Below, piece after piece: positions 51,240 to 63,341 of a DNA stretch of 64,000 nt. Position 1 is the stretch's first letter. The number at the start of each line of letters is the position of its first letter. This DNA is from Myrica gale (taxonomy: Eukaryota; Streptophyta; Magnoliopsida; Fagales; Myricaceae). Where the stretch lies: NCBI GenBank assembly GCA_963930655.1, contig OZ005619.1, positions 18,437,752 through 18,501,751 on the forward strand, written 5' to 3'. A model generated the notes under the pieces. It made no database searches. It worked only from the letters and a program-made list of their open reading frames with translations, and was not told the DNA's origin. Made by a program: the position numbers and the translations under genes.

Positions 51240-53280
51240 GAAAGTAAAATTTACTTGGGGGGCACGTTTCTTATGTGGAGATAAGGAGGAAAGAGTAACG
51301 TTAAGTTGCTTTTCTGTGATGATTTTGCTCAGAAGTTGGTTATAGATTTTGTTGGCAGCAGTAGTACCGCCTAAAACTTGGGCAAAGCTTTCTCCCTTTG
51401 CGTCTACCCTACCATTATAAAGGAATTGCTTGATGAGCCTCGAGCCAGAAAAGCCTATTTACAAAAGTTTTTCCTGTGTGTAAATGCTTTTGTTTCTATT
51501 CGCTTAATGTAGAATTTTTCCATGCAGAAAGTGTCATGCAAGAACAGAAGGACGTGCTTGTTCCTATCATTTTTGTACCTTTATATTACCATTTAGTATT
51601 CCTTATGGACCTCGACTCTCACCTACTTATTGCTCTGTTTTTGGGTGGTAATGTTGGACTCTTACCTCAGAATCGAATACTTCAAAGTAGTTATTAATTA
51701 GCAATATTTAAGGAATCATCCACCCTGTAAGAGCAAGTTGTAGTCATTTTTAATTAGTGTGGGTTTTAGAGGTTGATTGTTAGTTGGAACCCCAAAGGAT
51801 TAGCTATCCATATGATTGCATTTATTAATCAACAATGCCCAGAATTGTCAACTCAACCAATCTCAAATGAGTTCTTCCTGCAACTTATCCAAAAAAAAAG
51901 AAGTAAAAAAGTCGTTGACTGACTTCTCTGTCATGGGTTTTAATTGTGATTAGAAGTCTTTGGCTTCTAATGTGTAACTGTGGAAAGTAGGTTGGTTTAA
52001 GCTTCAGCTTTTGCTTGCACAAATGGGAACACAGGAAGAGTTATCTTGTGTCAAGTTAAAGGCTCGTGGGTCCAAGTACCTATTGGCAATGTCTTTGAGT
52101 ACACGAATCTGGGTCTCAACTGATCCAATCATGGTCGGTTTTTTGCGTACGTGTGCCTCTGGATGCCTTGTCCTGGTCCAAACAGACCATACACGTGGCT
52201 CGCAGTGTAATCGAAACGGACCATCGTCAGCCGCCTTTGCCCCCACCAAGAAAAACTCGTGGCTTCTGGGCAATTACGTTGTTCTTGCGTGTTGTCTTCA
52301 CGATCAGCAGTTTTGATTTCTTCGCACTTTCTATTCGACAGATTTTCTTGTCTTTATTAAGAACCAAACGCGTACAATCTAGTAAATGGATTTTCTTAAA
52401 GCATTGTATGAAGTCTTCACATTTATTGAATTGCACTCAAGCCGCGGGTGCATAATTTGATAATCAGGATGAAACTGTCATGGACATTCGCCTAATAAAA
52501 AACCAATTGGGTGGCGGGACTGAAGGCTGCTGCTATACATCAGTTCATGCACTGTGACTTGTCTTGTGTGCATCCTCTGTGCGCGCTTTTGTGAGTACGG
52601 AAAAGTTCGGCAGCAACATGAAACAGGTTCCTGGCACATCTCACGAATTGTTGGAACCTCCAGAGAGGTGCAGTATGAAACTGTCGGATAGGTTTTGGCA
52701 CCCTTTCAAAAGTTCCTTTCCAAAGTTGTGATTCCTGTCGGAAACTGAAACACCAAAATTACACTATCCTTAACACTATAATTTACAAATGAACTTATCT
52801 GATATTATTAACTCAAAATCCTATGAAGTAAAGCCTTGTGCTGTCTAATTTTCAGAAAAAGTAGTTAGTTTGCCTTTACTTTGCACAAAGGGGTTTGAGG
52901 GAGAGCCAAATTTTTGTGTCACTTCCGTTTCTTCCTCAGCTTGTGTCAAGTTAAACGCTCTAATGCGTCCCAAGTACCGACTAATTTGGTTATCATCTGG
53001 CCAGACTGGCCAGTTCATGGGGAGTTACGCGCTTCAATGTTTTTCCAGGTGCACTTTTTTCTGGGTCCAATCACAATTGGTGATAATCGGCCTCTCTGCC
53101 TCCCCCAGAATGTGCATTCCGTACAGGAGCTGCAGAGAAGAGGGGGAGGCATGGTATGGGGATGCTTCCCAATGCAGCTAACGTGGACTTTTTCTATGAT
53201 ACAGGATGGTATCTGTGTGTCTAGTCAATGAGGTTGCATTTGCGTGCTGCAGGGCTGCTTTACAATCTGCAATGTACGTT
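51240..53280. other. Spacer upstream of ARM paralogue A
   Basis: 51340-51470 is alignable to the upstream region of paralogue C (accgcctaaaacttgggcaa versus accgcgcctctaaaactggggc). Segments near 52045 and 52945 share cttgtgtcaagttaaa followed by a similar tcc(c)aagtacc context, suggesting a diverged internal duplication. No gene recognised. Confidence 0.45.
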
Positions 53281-54330
53281 ATTCTTTTTTTTTGGGTAAG
53301 TTAGTTAGTATTGAAATAAAAGACTGGAGAAACCAGAAATACAAGCCCCATCAGGGCCTAAGGCTAGAGAAATATACAAAAGATCTAGCCAGGCTCAATC
53401 ATGCTAACAGTCAACACATTACCAAAGAACAGAATACACACAAACATGAAAAGCTTGTAAGATCAGTTAAACACTCCTCTGCTCTTGCTGCAAGACAGCG
53501 TCTTCCAATTGCCAGTGCTTCACCAGGAGAGAGTTTGCAGTGCTCCTTGGGTTGTTTCTAGTGGAATTGAGTCTAGTTCTCACCTCAAGGGAGATGTCCT
53601 CCAGAACTTGGATAAGCCTACGGGGAGGTTCGCCATGAAATCTACGGTTTCTTTCTCTCCAAATATGGTAGACAAGGGTTGCCAATAGGGTGCATCTTGA
53701 GGAGGATAATAAGGATTTTTCTTTGCAATGGTTAGAGAACCAATTAATAATGTCATACCAGTCCCCCTGGAGCCTTGGAATGGAGCTTCTATTACCGAGA
53801 ATGAACCACAGTCGTTGGGAAAAAGTGCAGGAGAAGTACAAGTGATTACAGCTCTATATATGTGCTCCACATAGGAAGCAATGCATCTGATGGATGATAC
53901 CCGCAGCTGTAAGTCTATCTTGGGTGGAGAGTCATTCCTTGAAAGCAAGCCATAGGATAAAGGCATGCCGAGGAAGCACATCCTTATGCCACACCACCTT
54001 GTGCAATGGAATGAGGGGGCCTTCGGCCTAAAAACATCCAAAGCACTCCGAATAGAGAATTTTCCAGATCTGTTAAGAAACCACTTAATAACATCAGGTC
54101 TTGTTGGGTTCGGCTTAAAAGTCACAGGGGTGCTGAGACTAATGGTAAGCCAAATCCCCTGATTACTTGGCCATCTCCACTCAGTCCCATCAATAACAGC
54201 ACTGACCTTAGCATAAGTCTCAATACCAGATCTATTGATCTCGGCCTTATTAAACACAAGGCTAAGAGGTCCCATAGGATGTCAATGATCCTCCCAGAAG
54301 AAGGTAGAACTCCCATTACCAATTACATGT
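53281..54330 (-). mobile_element. LINE (L1-type) 3' fragment with reverse-transcriptase zinc-binding region
   Basis: On the - strand the sequence encodes the post-RT region of plant LINEs with frameshifts: a WRWPSNQGIW and KWFLNRSGKFSIRSALDVF block (54200-54030), then the zinc-binding region (about 53960-53800), then WYDIINWFSNHCKEKS and LATLVYHIWRERNRRFHGEP (53770-53590). It ends with caatactaactaacttaccc and a run of A (53283-53292). Heavily 5'-truncated; the RT domain itself is absent. I did not find a clear target-site duplication. Confidence 0.8.
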
Positions 54331-55151
54331 CGGATACCATCTCTGACCACTTCACAGATCTCAGTAATTTCTGCCAATTCCACGATCAAATACCAGGGCT
54401 TCTGAGTTTTTACCTTCTTATTTGATCAGAATTTACTTTCTACTTCTTGGTCCTAAGAAGTAGTGCCTTAACAATACGCGTGGAATCAGGACAGAAAACA
54501 GAAGGCATTGGCCGAGTCTTCAGATTTTTTAAACTGCAGCTCAACTACTGTCCAGTGCATTGACAAACAATCACAACCAACTATTCCAGACATTCTATTT
54601 GGTCCCACTTTTCCCTCGGAAAGTAGCAATCATCGTTGAGATATGAAGCACAGGGATCGTTCTTGCTGTCAAGCATGGAAATGCTGAGCAAGGAGGAAAA
54701 AGGAAGATGGAGGCAACATTGTAGGTTGATGTACAGAGTGGGATTTGTCAACAAACCAGCTCCAAAGTGGAAGTCCATTGGGACTTAATGTGAATGTGCT
54801 TAAAGAAAAGGAGTAAATTTAACGTCTTTTAGGCTTCATTAAATCGATCCTGATCGTTCTTTCTGCCAAGGATGGAAATGCAGAGCAAGAAATTAATTCT
54901 CCGATTGACACGACATGAGAGGGATTTGGAAAGGAGAGTTTGATCAGTTTCCCTTCGTTTTAAGCTATAGTAATGTAGTAGACCAGACCTCATAGAATTC
55001 CGCTTGTATGCATAACATGAGATAGTTACAATTTGCAAGCACTTATTTAGTACTTGTGTTGAAAAGGAACAAAAAAAATCTGCCACAACTTTTATATTTG
55101 CATTTCTGCCTTTACATTTGAGTTGACATGGGATACGGAGTACAGGTACCC
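54331..55151. other. Spacer downstream of ARM paralogue B
   Basis: 3' flank of paralogue B plus unassigned sequence. Nothing recognised. Confidence 0.5.
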
Positions 55152-57792
55152 TTATCCAGTTGCCGGGTCTTTACCTTTACATCTTTCCTCCAGCAACTTC
55201 AAAGCAGTTTCAACCAGTGAGTGGATTGTATTCCGGTGTCGGTTAAGTCCAACAACGCCGGAGACGATATTGAAGCTTTCAAGCTCCGTTGTTGTCTCCA
55301 ACACATTGTCTAGGACCCGCTCCATCTCAAGATCCTTGAAAATGCAAACATCTGTTTTGTTGTCTCTCATCATCCAAATCGACAACTCTATGGAAAACCT
55401 CCTTATTTTTGGAAATTTAACTGGCGGATATCGGTGCTTATCTAGGATCTGGACTAGTACCTTAGCCAATTCAGTCTCAGTTACATTGGCTCTCTTAAAG
55501 TTGATGCTGGATTCCTCAGGAGTCATCAAGTTGAAAGAACGTGCTGCAAGTCCAAGCATCACTTCCTGTGGCTTGTTCTCTTCAAGCACTATTGCCTGGA
55601 TCACCTGCAATGGGAGGGGTATGGGGTTACATTTGGACAAGGAAGTCAAGCTTGGTTTCTGGTGCCCCATCTAATATAGAAGTTAGGAGGAAAAAATTAA
55701 TGCAGGATTCGTAGTGAAAGTAGGCAGCACTTACTGTAGGCGCAGCAGCTGTTACTCCCTTCAGAAGGTCGAACAAATCGGCAGCACTGTAGGTGCACAA
55801 ATGTCTTAGAATTCTGGCTGCGTATAGTCGAAGCAACGGATTTTCCAGTGCTCCGACAAGCCTTTCTAGTACATGCAGCTTCAAGATACGATGACAGTTA
55901 CTTTGGCTTTCTAAAGCCAGATATGTTAGCGCTTCTCCAGCGGCAGTTCTGACATTATTCTGATCCTTCGTCGTCCCTTCTTTGAAGAAAATGGTAAACA
56001 AATCCTTGAGAATTCCACCTGTGCTCCCGATCCTGTCCGTTGCATCCTGTTCCTGGGCGAGACTGGTTAGAATAAGTATGCCATGTTTTTGCAGCTTTGG
56101 GTGCATCTCTCCGTACCGTAGAATATCTCTAATGTTGCTGACGGTGAAAACTATCTCGGAAATTTCTTTACGAAGCTGTTTTCCCGTGGTACCCGTTGTG
56201 TTTGCCAGCATCTCCACCACTTGCAATGACCTTTTCACAATCCGAATTTGAGAAACTGCAACGGTTTTGTCCTTCAACAATCTATCTTCAGCATGTGAAA
56301 AACCTATGATTTTCGTTAGGAGGCCCCTTGTATTTCCAATCTTTCCACAGTTGTCGGGGTCGCGTGCGAGTTTCTTCAGAATATGTAGTCCTAAATCATT
56401 GAAAGTCCACCAATCGTAGTTTGCATGGTCATCAATGGTTTTCTTTTCACTGATTTCGTCGTCTTCACTACTGCTGCTTCTCTTTCTTTGGAGCAGAGAC
56501 GATATTGATTCCATAGCACCAGCTATGCCAGAAATTCGGAGGGAATTTTGCTTTTTGCCTGCTAGTTGTGACAATATTTCCGCTGCTGATCGCCTGATCT
56601 CTTCATCCTCCGGGTCAGTCCAATTCAACATCTCGACTAATCTCTCTATCACGGATAAATTTATCCCTATTTTTTGGAGAGTTTCATGAGAGAACCGTTT
56701 ACTCAAGGCAAATTTTTGAAGTATTCTAACTCCAATGAGCTGCTCATCGGGGGAATTTGAAACCAAGAGATCCGTTGCAAAAGTAAACATATCCATTTGC
56801 AAGCCATCAAAAATGCTTCCATTTACACATCTTGAATAAGCATCATAGAAGAACCTTCTAATTGAAACCCGACCTGAAGGTCCCAAATCGCACTCCTTGT
56901 TCACTTCATCCAAAAGTCTACAGAAGCTGACCTTCCACTCCCAGTAAGCTTTCTCCATTAGAAACAACATCGCTTCTGCCAAAGCCAAGGAATAGAAGAT
57001 ATACAGAGCAGCTTTCCGATTCCGCGTCTCAGTGTGTCCTTTTTCTACCTCACCATAGTCGTGCTTGATGAGCTTCCTCAATGAGAGGGCCACACAGGCT
57101 GTTGCAGATAGAAGTTGTAGACAATAGAGAAGCTTACTGACATTTCTCGAGAGAAAAACCCATCCAGAAAAAGGTAGAAGAGGGACCTCTGAACATTTCC
57201 ATGTCCGAGATGGCATTCTCTGGATATCACTGGATTCAAGACTTGCTTTTGCATTTTTTTCCGTCAACTCTCTGTCGTGTTGACTTTGTTTATGCACTGA
57301 AATACTTGGCCAGAATATTGCTTTAACAGTTCGAATGATGAAGTGCGAACTGGATCTCAGTGCCCGGAAACTTTTGATTCCGCCGTCTGTGATTGACCAT
57401 GTAGCTTGGTGTTGCCATTCGAGTTCATGGCTTCTGCTGAATAAACGAGTGCCCTCAATCAACAGGATGATGGTGATGAACCAGAAGTCGGTGCTATCCA
57501 AAACGACTGCAAAGCCACCAAGAAGCACCACTGTCGCCCAGACGAATGCAAAAGTTCCAAGGCCTGTAGCGGCTTTCTCAAGAACTGCAAGCCGTAGAGC
57601 AAAGAGAGTCAGATCCATTTCCGGTGGACGGACTGCTGTTTTTGGGGAAGAAACAGAATCTATGGAATCTTGCATGCGGCTTCCAGTCTTCTGAATGGAG
57701 CTTCTGAGTTCAGAAGTGGTGGCACCAGAACTGAACGCTTCAATCTGCACTCGTGTGCTTTCTTCAGCTTCTGCAGAGTTCCTACGATCCAT
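55152..57792 (-). CDS. Membrane-anchored armadillo-repeat protein, paralogue B (836 aa, 2 exons)
   Basis: Exon 1 is 57792-55735 and exon 2 is 55604-55152, with the intron at the same phase-0 site as paralogue A. The domain order is the same: variable N-terminus, ALRLAVLEKAATGLGTFAFV block with hydrophobic helices, a FRALRSS linker, two more hydrophobic stretches (LLSATACVALSLRKLI, IFYSLALAEAMLFLME), then armadillo repeats (IRRSAAEILSQLAGKKQNSL, LGLHILKKLARDPDNCGKIG, RTAAGEALTYLALES). The tail is longer than in A (EERCKGKDPATG). Within the repeats it is closer to C than to A (for example WTDPEDEEIRRSAAEIL). The upstream region corresponding to the TATA of A and C reads tttattaattag on the - strand, so its core promoter has diverged. 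The coding frame is intact. Confidence 0.9.
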
Positions 57793-58730
57793 TTGCTGGT
57801 TTTACAAGCCTGGAAACTATCTCTATCCTTCTAACCAGCCAACTGGGTTAAATCTTCAAGAAGTATGGCAGTTGTGAGCTGGAGTCAGAATGGCTAGAAG
57901 AAGAAATCTGAAGTTTCAGAGCCCTTTTGTTTTGCCTTTTGCAGGAAGGAATAGAACGGGCTCTGCTAATTAATAAAGATAACATGAAAATGATTGGGGA
58001 GCACGTTACGTTTGAGGACGATAGACCACCTCACTCCAGCTCATCTTCTCCTGGCACATCAGCTTCTCCAGCTCAGCTCAATGCCAGATCAGAAGAACTA
58101 GGTATGGTTTATTTTTTGTTTAATTTAAGGAAAATCATAGTGTGGACTATATGCAGCTTCTCCATCCACGGACCTTTTGGAAACGCATTTAGTGAAGCTA
58201 TATGCAGCTAGCTAAATTGGTCGTAGTGTGGACTTCTCGTATGAACCGGGCTGGTATATATCCTCGTGAAGAGTCTTGCGATTTGGGTTGATATCCATCT
58301 TGGCATTTGTCGACAAGCCATTGCATTGAAGTGGAAGTCCACTGGGAACGAGTGCCATTAGACCCGCTAGCTCTATCCACCGGGCCTTGATGGCATTACT
58401 ACAAGTCTCAAGCAACCATCCATGATATCTCCAAAGGTCGAGCCATTAGCGGGTCGGGCCTTATATCTTGATATGATAGGTGACAAGCCATAGGACTTTT
58501 GTTTAATTTCCCCTTCATTTTAAGCTGTTAGTATTACGGTACGTAACACATAATTCCAATTTGATTACATCTATAGCCTAATATATTTTCATTCAGGAAA
58601 AAAACATTATAATTTATATCAAACAGACTATGACCCATACAAAATAATGGGCTAGACAAGGGGCAACTATGAGCTTGCAGATAAAGGCTTGTTTGGTGAG
58701 ACGGAGGGAGTCGACTTAATGACTGTAATT
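57793..58730. other. Upstream region of ARM paralogue B and spacer
   Basis: 57800-58020 aligns loosely with the upstream regions of A and C. The rest holds no recognised gene; the frames at 57927-58211 and 58198-58415 lack support. Confidence 0.45.
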
Positions 58731-60230
58731 CTTTTTTTTTGGATACTGTATTGATAGGATTTTATTATTATTTTTTTCTTGATCAAGTTCCAAAAGAGGA
58801 ATCGAAATACAAGACCAGGCGAACATACATCGGCATGATCCAAAAGGATCGGAGAAAGCCACTATATGCTCCATGCAAGCAATGAGAGCGGTGGCTGGAC
58901 TCAGTAGACACAGCTACCAGGACCTAAACTAGCCAGTAAAGAAAACACTATAGCCCGGTACAAAAAGCTTAAACAATGTGATGCAGGGGGATCCGAGTCA
59001 GACGATGCTGAGCTGTCAGATTCCGCATTAATGGCGCTGAATTATTTGGAGCGGTCAGATCAGCGTAAAAGTGGCAAGAGATCGTGATTCTACCTAATTG
59101 GGGCACGTGTCGGTTTTTTGGCCATAACTTTGGCTACGAGTGTCGGATTTGCGCCCGTGACCCCAATTCGGAAAGCTCTTTTCGGCGCGCACGTCGTGAC
59201 CACCGAGCTACGCTCGATGCACCTCGTTTCGAGGCCGAAATCCACTGATTTCCTTTTCAAATCCTTAGTTTTAATTATTTTTTTCCATTTATGGTAATAT
59301 TTCAATTATCGGTTAGGATAAGATTCTGAACCCGATTTGGGCCAGATCTTTAGCACTAGACTTATCTTTTCTCGTATTTTCAAATTTCGAATTTTTAGGA
59401 TTTTGCTATTTTTGGCAAAATTCGGAGATCTCAGCTATTTTAAACCCGGCTTGTGGGTTGTTTTCAGCAGTTTTGAATATTATTCGAATTTTATTGAATT
59501 CAAGAATTGTTCTTCGAGTTCTTGGGGTAGAACACGCTATTCTTCCTTGCAAATTGCCGTTTGTACGTGCCTACAGAATAATCACTATTCTGTCCGGCGT
59601 CACAATGGCAGCAAAGATCCACAAAGGATCAGGACAGCCCACACAGGAGCCAGAAACACAAAAAAAAACCAACCAAAACAGAAAACCAACAAAGGAGATG
59701 GAGCCCGCTCCACCACGAACGATCAGAAAGGCCACAACACCGGCAGCAAAAGAGCGGCACCGGCGCGTGAACACCACGCGCCGCCGGAAGGGAGCAAAAC
59801 AACGGCGACGATCACGGCAAAGGAAACAGGAACCCTCCAAGAGGCGCGCGACGACACAATCTATTGGAACTAGGCCGGACGAGAAGCCCAAGGCGAGCGC
59901 GTGAGGCGCCACACGCCGTCCACTGGAAGCGGGACCGGTCCGGAATTGCTCGGCTGGAGGAGGAGACGACATCAAGCAACACAATGTCCACCGGAGACAC
60001 ACGGAAGCTCCGGGATCTGACCTTCAAGGCTCCGAACAAAAAAAAGGGAGAGGAGAGGGGGAAAAGAAGAGGTGGAAGAAGAAATGGGGGTTGTGGGGAG
60101 ATGAAGGGGGCGGTGGGGAGAAGAAGGGGGGATGGTGGGAGGAGCCGCCGAAAACAGAGCAGATTGAGGGGGAAACTGCTAGAGGGGGGAAGGAAGGGTT
60201 CTAACGTTCGCGTTTTTGTTTGGTAGCATT
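58731..60230 (-). mobile_element. Composite retroelement debris: pyrimidine-rich retroposon head, LTR-like segment and LINE-like tail
   Basis: On the - strand 60230-59600 has the same pyrimidine-rich, then GC-rich character as the other retroposon heads, including tctcctctccctttttttt and gttttggttggtttttttt. 59590-59090 is different and carries strings such as ggccataactttggctacga (+ strand), which I associate with Ty3/gypsy LTRs. 58780-58735 reads aaaatcctatcaatacagta followed by tcc and a run of A on the - strand, a LINE-type end. The best reading is a retroposon of the same family with an LTR fragment inserted. No matching target-site duplication was found, so the boundaries are approximate. 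Confidence 0.45.
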
Positions 60231-60813
60231 TACCGTTTTTTTCTTATAGGACTTTATTAACTAAAGAAAAAATACATCCCGGAGGTTTGTGTACATCATC
60301 ACAAAAGCGAATGGATCCATATAGTGTTTTCCTTTTCAACTCTTTAAACGGATCGATAAATACTTTTTGGATCCATAGGGAAACTGATCCAAATTAATGT
60401 TATTTGTTTTCTTCTTTATAATTTCACGTTTTTTCTGTTATTTTTTTTTAAAAAAAATCTATCGACATTAAGTAATAAAGTAGATTTTTCCTTTTAATAC
60501 TAGAGAAATCTATTGCACTCATCTCTACTAGGCTCAGGTAGGGTTAATAGCTTCAAAGCGATGGTATTGGTAGCATATGGCCTCAACTAAAGTTCAAGAG
60601 TTTTAACAATGAATTGAGATGATTAACAATTTGTACATGGGGGTGAAAGAAACGCAAAACATCAATTGAGATTATTACAATTCGTATCCGCTTGATCTTT
60701 ATTGCTTGCATATAAAACAACAAAACATCTCCTCCAACTTTTATGCATGCATTTAGGGGAAGTCAATGTATCTGCACATTTCATTTGCCACGGCTTACGG
60801 ACTACTGCTATCC
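60231..60813. other. Spacer downstream of ARM paralogue C
   Basis: AT-rich; a long A/T run lies at 60436-60458. No gene recognised. Confidence 0.5.
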
Positions 60814-63341
60814 TTATCCAGTTACCGGCTTTTTACCTTTCCAGCGTTCCTCCATCAACTTCAAAGCAGTTTCGACCTGTGAATGGATTGTATCCCGGTG
60901 TTGCTTAAGTCCAACAGTACCGGAGACGATATTGAAGCTTTCAAACTCTGCAGTGGTCTCCAACACATTCTCTAGCACCATCTCCATCTTCAGATCCTTG
61001 AAAATGGAAACATCTGCCTTGTTGTCTCCCATCATCCAAATCGCCAACTCTATGGCAAACCTTCTTATTCTTGGAAATTCAACTCGCGGATGTCGGTGCT
61101 CATCAAGTATATGGACTAGTGCAGTAGCCAAATCAGCCTCAGTTATTTTGGCTATCTCAAAGTTGATGCTGGATTCCTCAGGAGTCATAAACTCGAAAGA
61201 ACGTGCTGCAAGTCCAAGCATCATTTCCTGTAGCGTGTCCTTTTCATGTATAATTGCTCGCATCACCTACAATAGGAGGGTAAGGGATTAAGGGTTAACA
61301 TGTGGTCAAGGTAGTCAAGCTTGCTTTCTTTCTAACTTTAAACTTGGGAGGAAAAGATAACGTTGGATTCGTAGTTAGTGTAGGAATTAGCACTTACTGT
61401 AGGCGCTGCAGCTGTTACTCCCTTTAGGAGGTCGGAAAAATCTGGATCACTATAGCTGCACAAATGTCTTAAAATTCTGGCTGCGTATATACGAACAGAC
61501 GGATATTCCAGTGCTCCGACAAGCCTTTCTAGTTCATGAAGCTTCAAGATACGATGGCAGTTATTTTTGCTTTCTAAAGCCAGGTATGCTAGCGCCTCTC
61601 CAGCTGCAGTTCTCACTTTATTCGGATCCTTCCCTGTTCCCTCTGTGAAGAAAATGTCGAACAAGTACTTCAAAACCCCTCCTGTGTTCCCAATCATCTC
61701 TGTTGCTTCAGGTTCCTGTGCGAGACTGGATAGAATATCTATGCCATGTAATTGCAGCTCTGGGTACATCCCTCCGTATCGTAAAATATGTCTAATGTTG
61801 CTGATGGCGAAAACTCTCACGGAAATTTCGTTCCGAAGTTTTATTCCCGTGTTTCCTGTTGTGGCTCCCAGCTTCTTCAAAACTTGCAAGGACCGTTTCA
61901 CAATCTTAATATGAGATACTGCAACATTTTTGTCCTTCAACAATCCCTCTTCCGCATGTGAAAGATATAAAATTTTTGATAGGAGGCCCCGTGCTTTTCC
62001 AATCTTTCCACAGTTGTCGTGATCACGGGCGAGATTCTTCAGAATACGTAGTCCTAAATCGTTGAATTTCGTAGTTTTCGTTTCAATGATTTCGTCGGCT
62101 TCACTACTGCTGCATCTTTTTGTTTGGAGCAGAGACGATATTGATTCCATAGATCCAGCTATGCCAGCAATTCGGAGGGAATTCTGGTTTTTGCCTGCTA
62201 GTTTCGACAATATTTCTGCAGCTGATCGCCTGATCTCTTCATCCTCCGGGTCAGTCCAATTCAACATCTCGACTAATCTCTCTATCACGGATAAATTTAT
62301 CCCTATTTTTTGGAGAGTGTCATTAGAAAACTGAGCACTGAATGAAAATTTTTGAAGTATTCGAACTCCCATGATCTGCTCATCGGGAGAATTAGATGCC
62401 AAGAGATCCGTTGCAAAAGTAAACAAGTCCATTTTCAAGCCATCAAAAATGCTTCCAGTTACACATCTTGAATAAGCATCATAGAAGAACCTTCTGATTG
62501 CGACCATACCTGAAGCTTCCAACCCACACTCCTCGTTCACATTATCCAAAAGTCTACAGAACCTGACCCTCCATTCCCAGAAAGCTCTCTCCATTAGAAA
62601 CAAGGTTGCTTCTGCCAATGCCAGGGAATAGAAAACAAAAAGAGCAGGTTTCCGATTCCTCTTGTCAGTGTCGTCGCCTAGCTTACCATAATCATGCTTG
62701 GTGAGCCTCATCAGTGAGAGGGTCACACAGGCTGTTGCAGATAGAAGTTGTAGCCAATAGAGAAGCGTACTGACATTTCTCGAAAGGAAAATCCATTGCT
62801 GAAACGGTAGAATAGGAACATCTGTACTTTTCCATGTCCGACTAAGATTGCTGTGGAGATCATTGGATCCAAGGCTTGCTGCACCATTTGTTGCCGTCAA
62901 TTCTCCTGTGTGGTTTCCTGCGTCTGTGATTGACCACGTGGCCTGGTGTTGCCATTCTAGCTCACGGCTCCTGCTGAATAAACGAGTGCCCTCGATCACC
63001 AGGATGATGGTTATGTACCAGAAATCCTTGTTTTCCAAAACGATGGCAAAGCCACCAAGAAGAACGACTGTTGCCCAGATGAACGCAAGAGTTCCAAGCC
63101 CTGTAGCTGCTTTCTCTAGAACTGCAAGGCGTAAAGCAAAAACAGTCAGCTTCTTTTCCGGTGCATGAGGATCTGCGCCTGGTCTTCTCTGAGAAATAGA
63201 ATCTTTAGACTTTGTTGGCACACCGCTGGGTCTCTTCTCAATAGCGCTATTGGGTTCAGAACTTGTCGCACCGGAGCCGTCGATTTCATCAATCGGCACG
63301 CGTATGCTTCCTTCAGATTCTGCAGCATTCCGAAGATCCAT
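60814..63341 (-). CDS. Membrane-anchored armadillo-repeat protein, paralogue C (798 aa, 2 exons)
   Basis: Exon 1 is 63341-61398 and exon 2 is 61266-60814, with the same phase-0 intron. The architecture matches A and B: hydrophobic helices after ALRLAVLEKAATGLGTLAFI, then armadillo repeats (IRRSAAEILSKLAGKNQNSL, LGLRILKNLARDHDNCGKIG, RTAAGEALAYLALES). It is shorter because about 32 residues are missing after WSITDAG (junction near 62921); A and B have a FRALRSS-containing linker there. The deletion keeps the frame and avoids the hydrophobic segments, so the protein may still work. A further short gap removes part of the acidic loop after DEI. The start at 63341 matches A and B (MDLRNAAESEGS). 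Confidence 0.9.

Noticed and set aside
59337..60226. Basic Lys/Arg-rich open frames in several phases
   Set aside because: Antisense reading of a pyrimidine-rich retroposon head; purine-rich strands give artificial Lys/Arg/Glu-rich frames.
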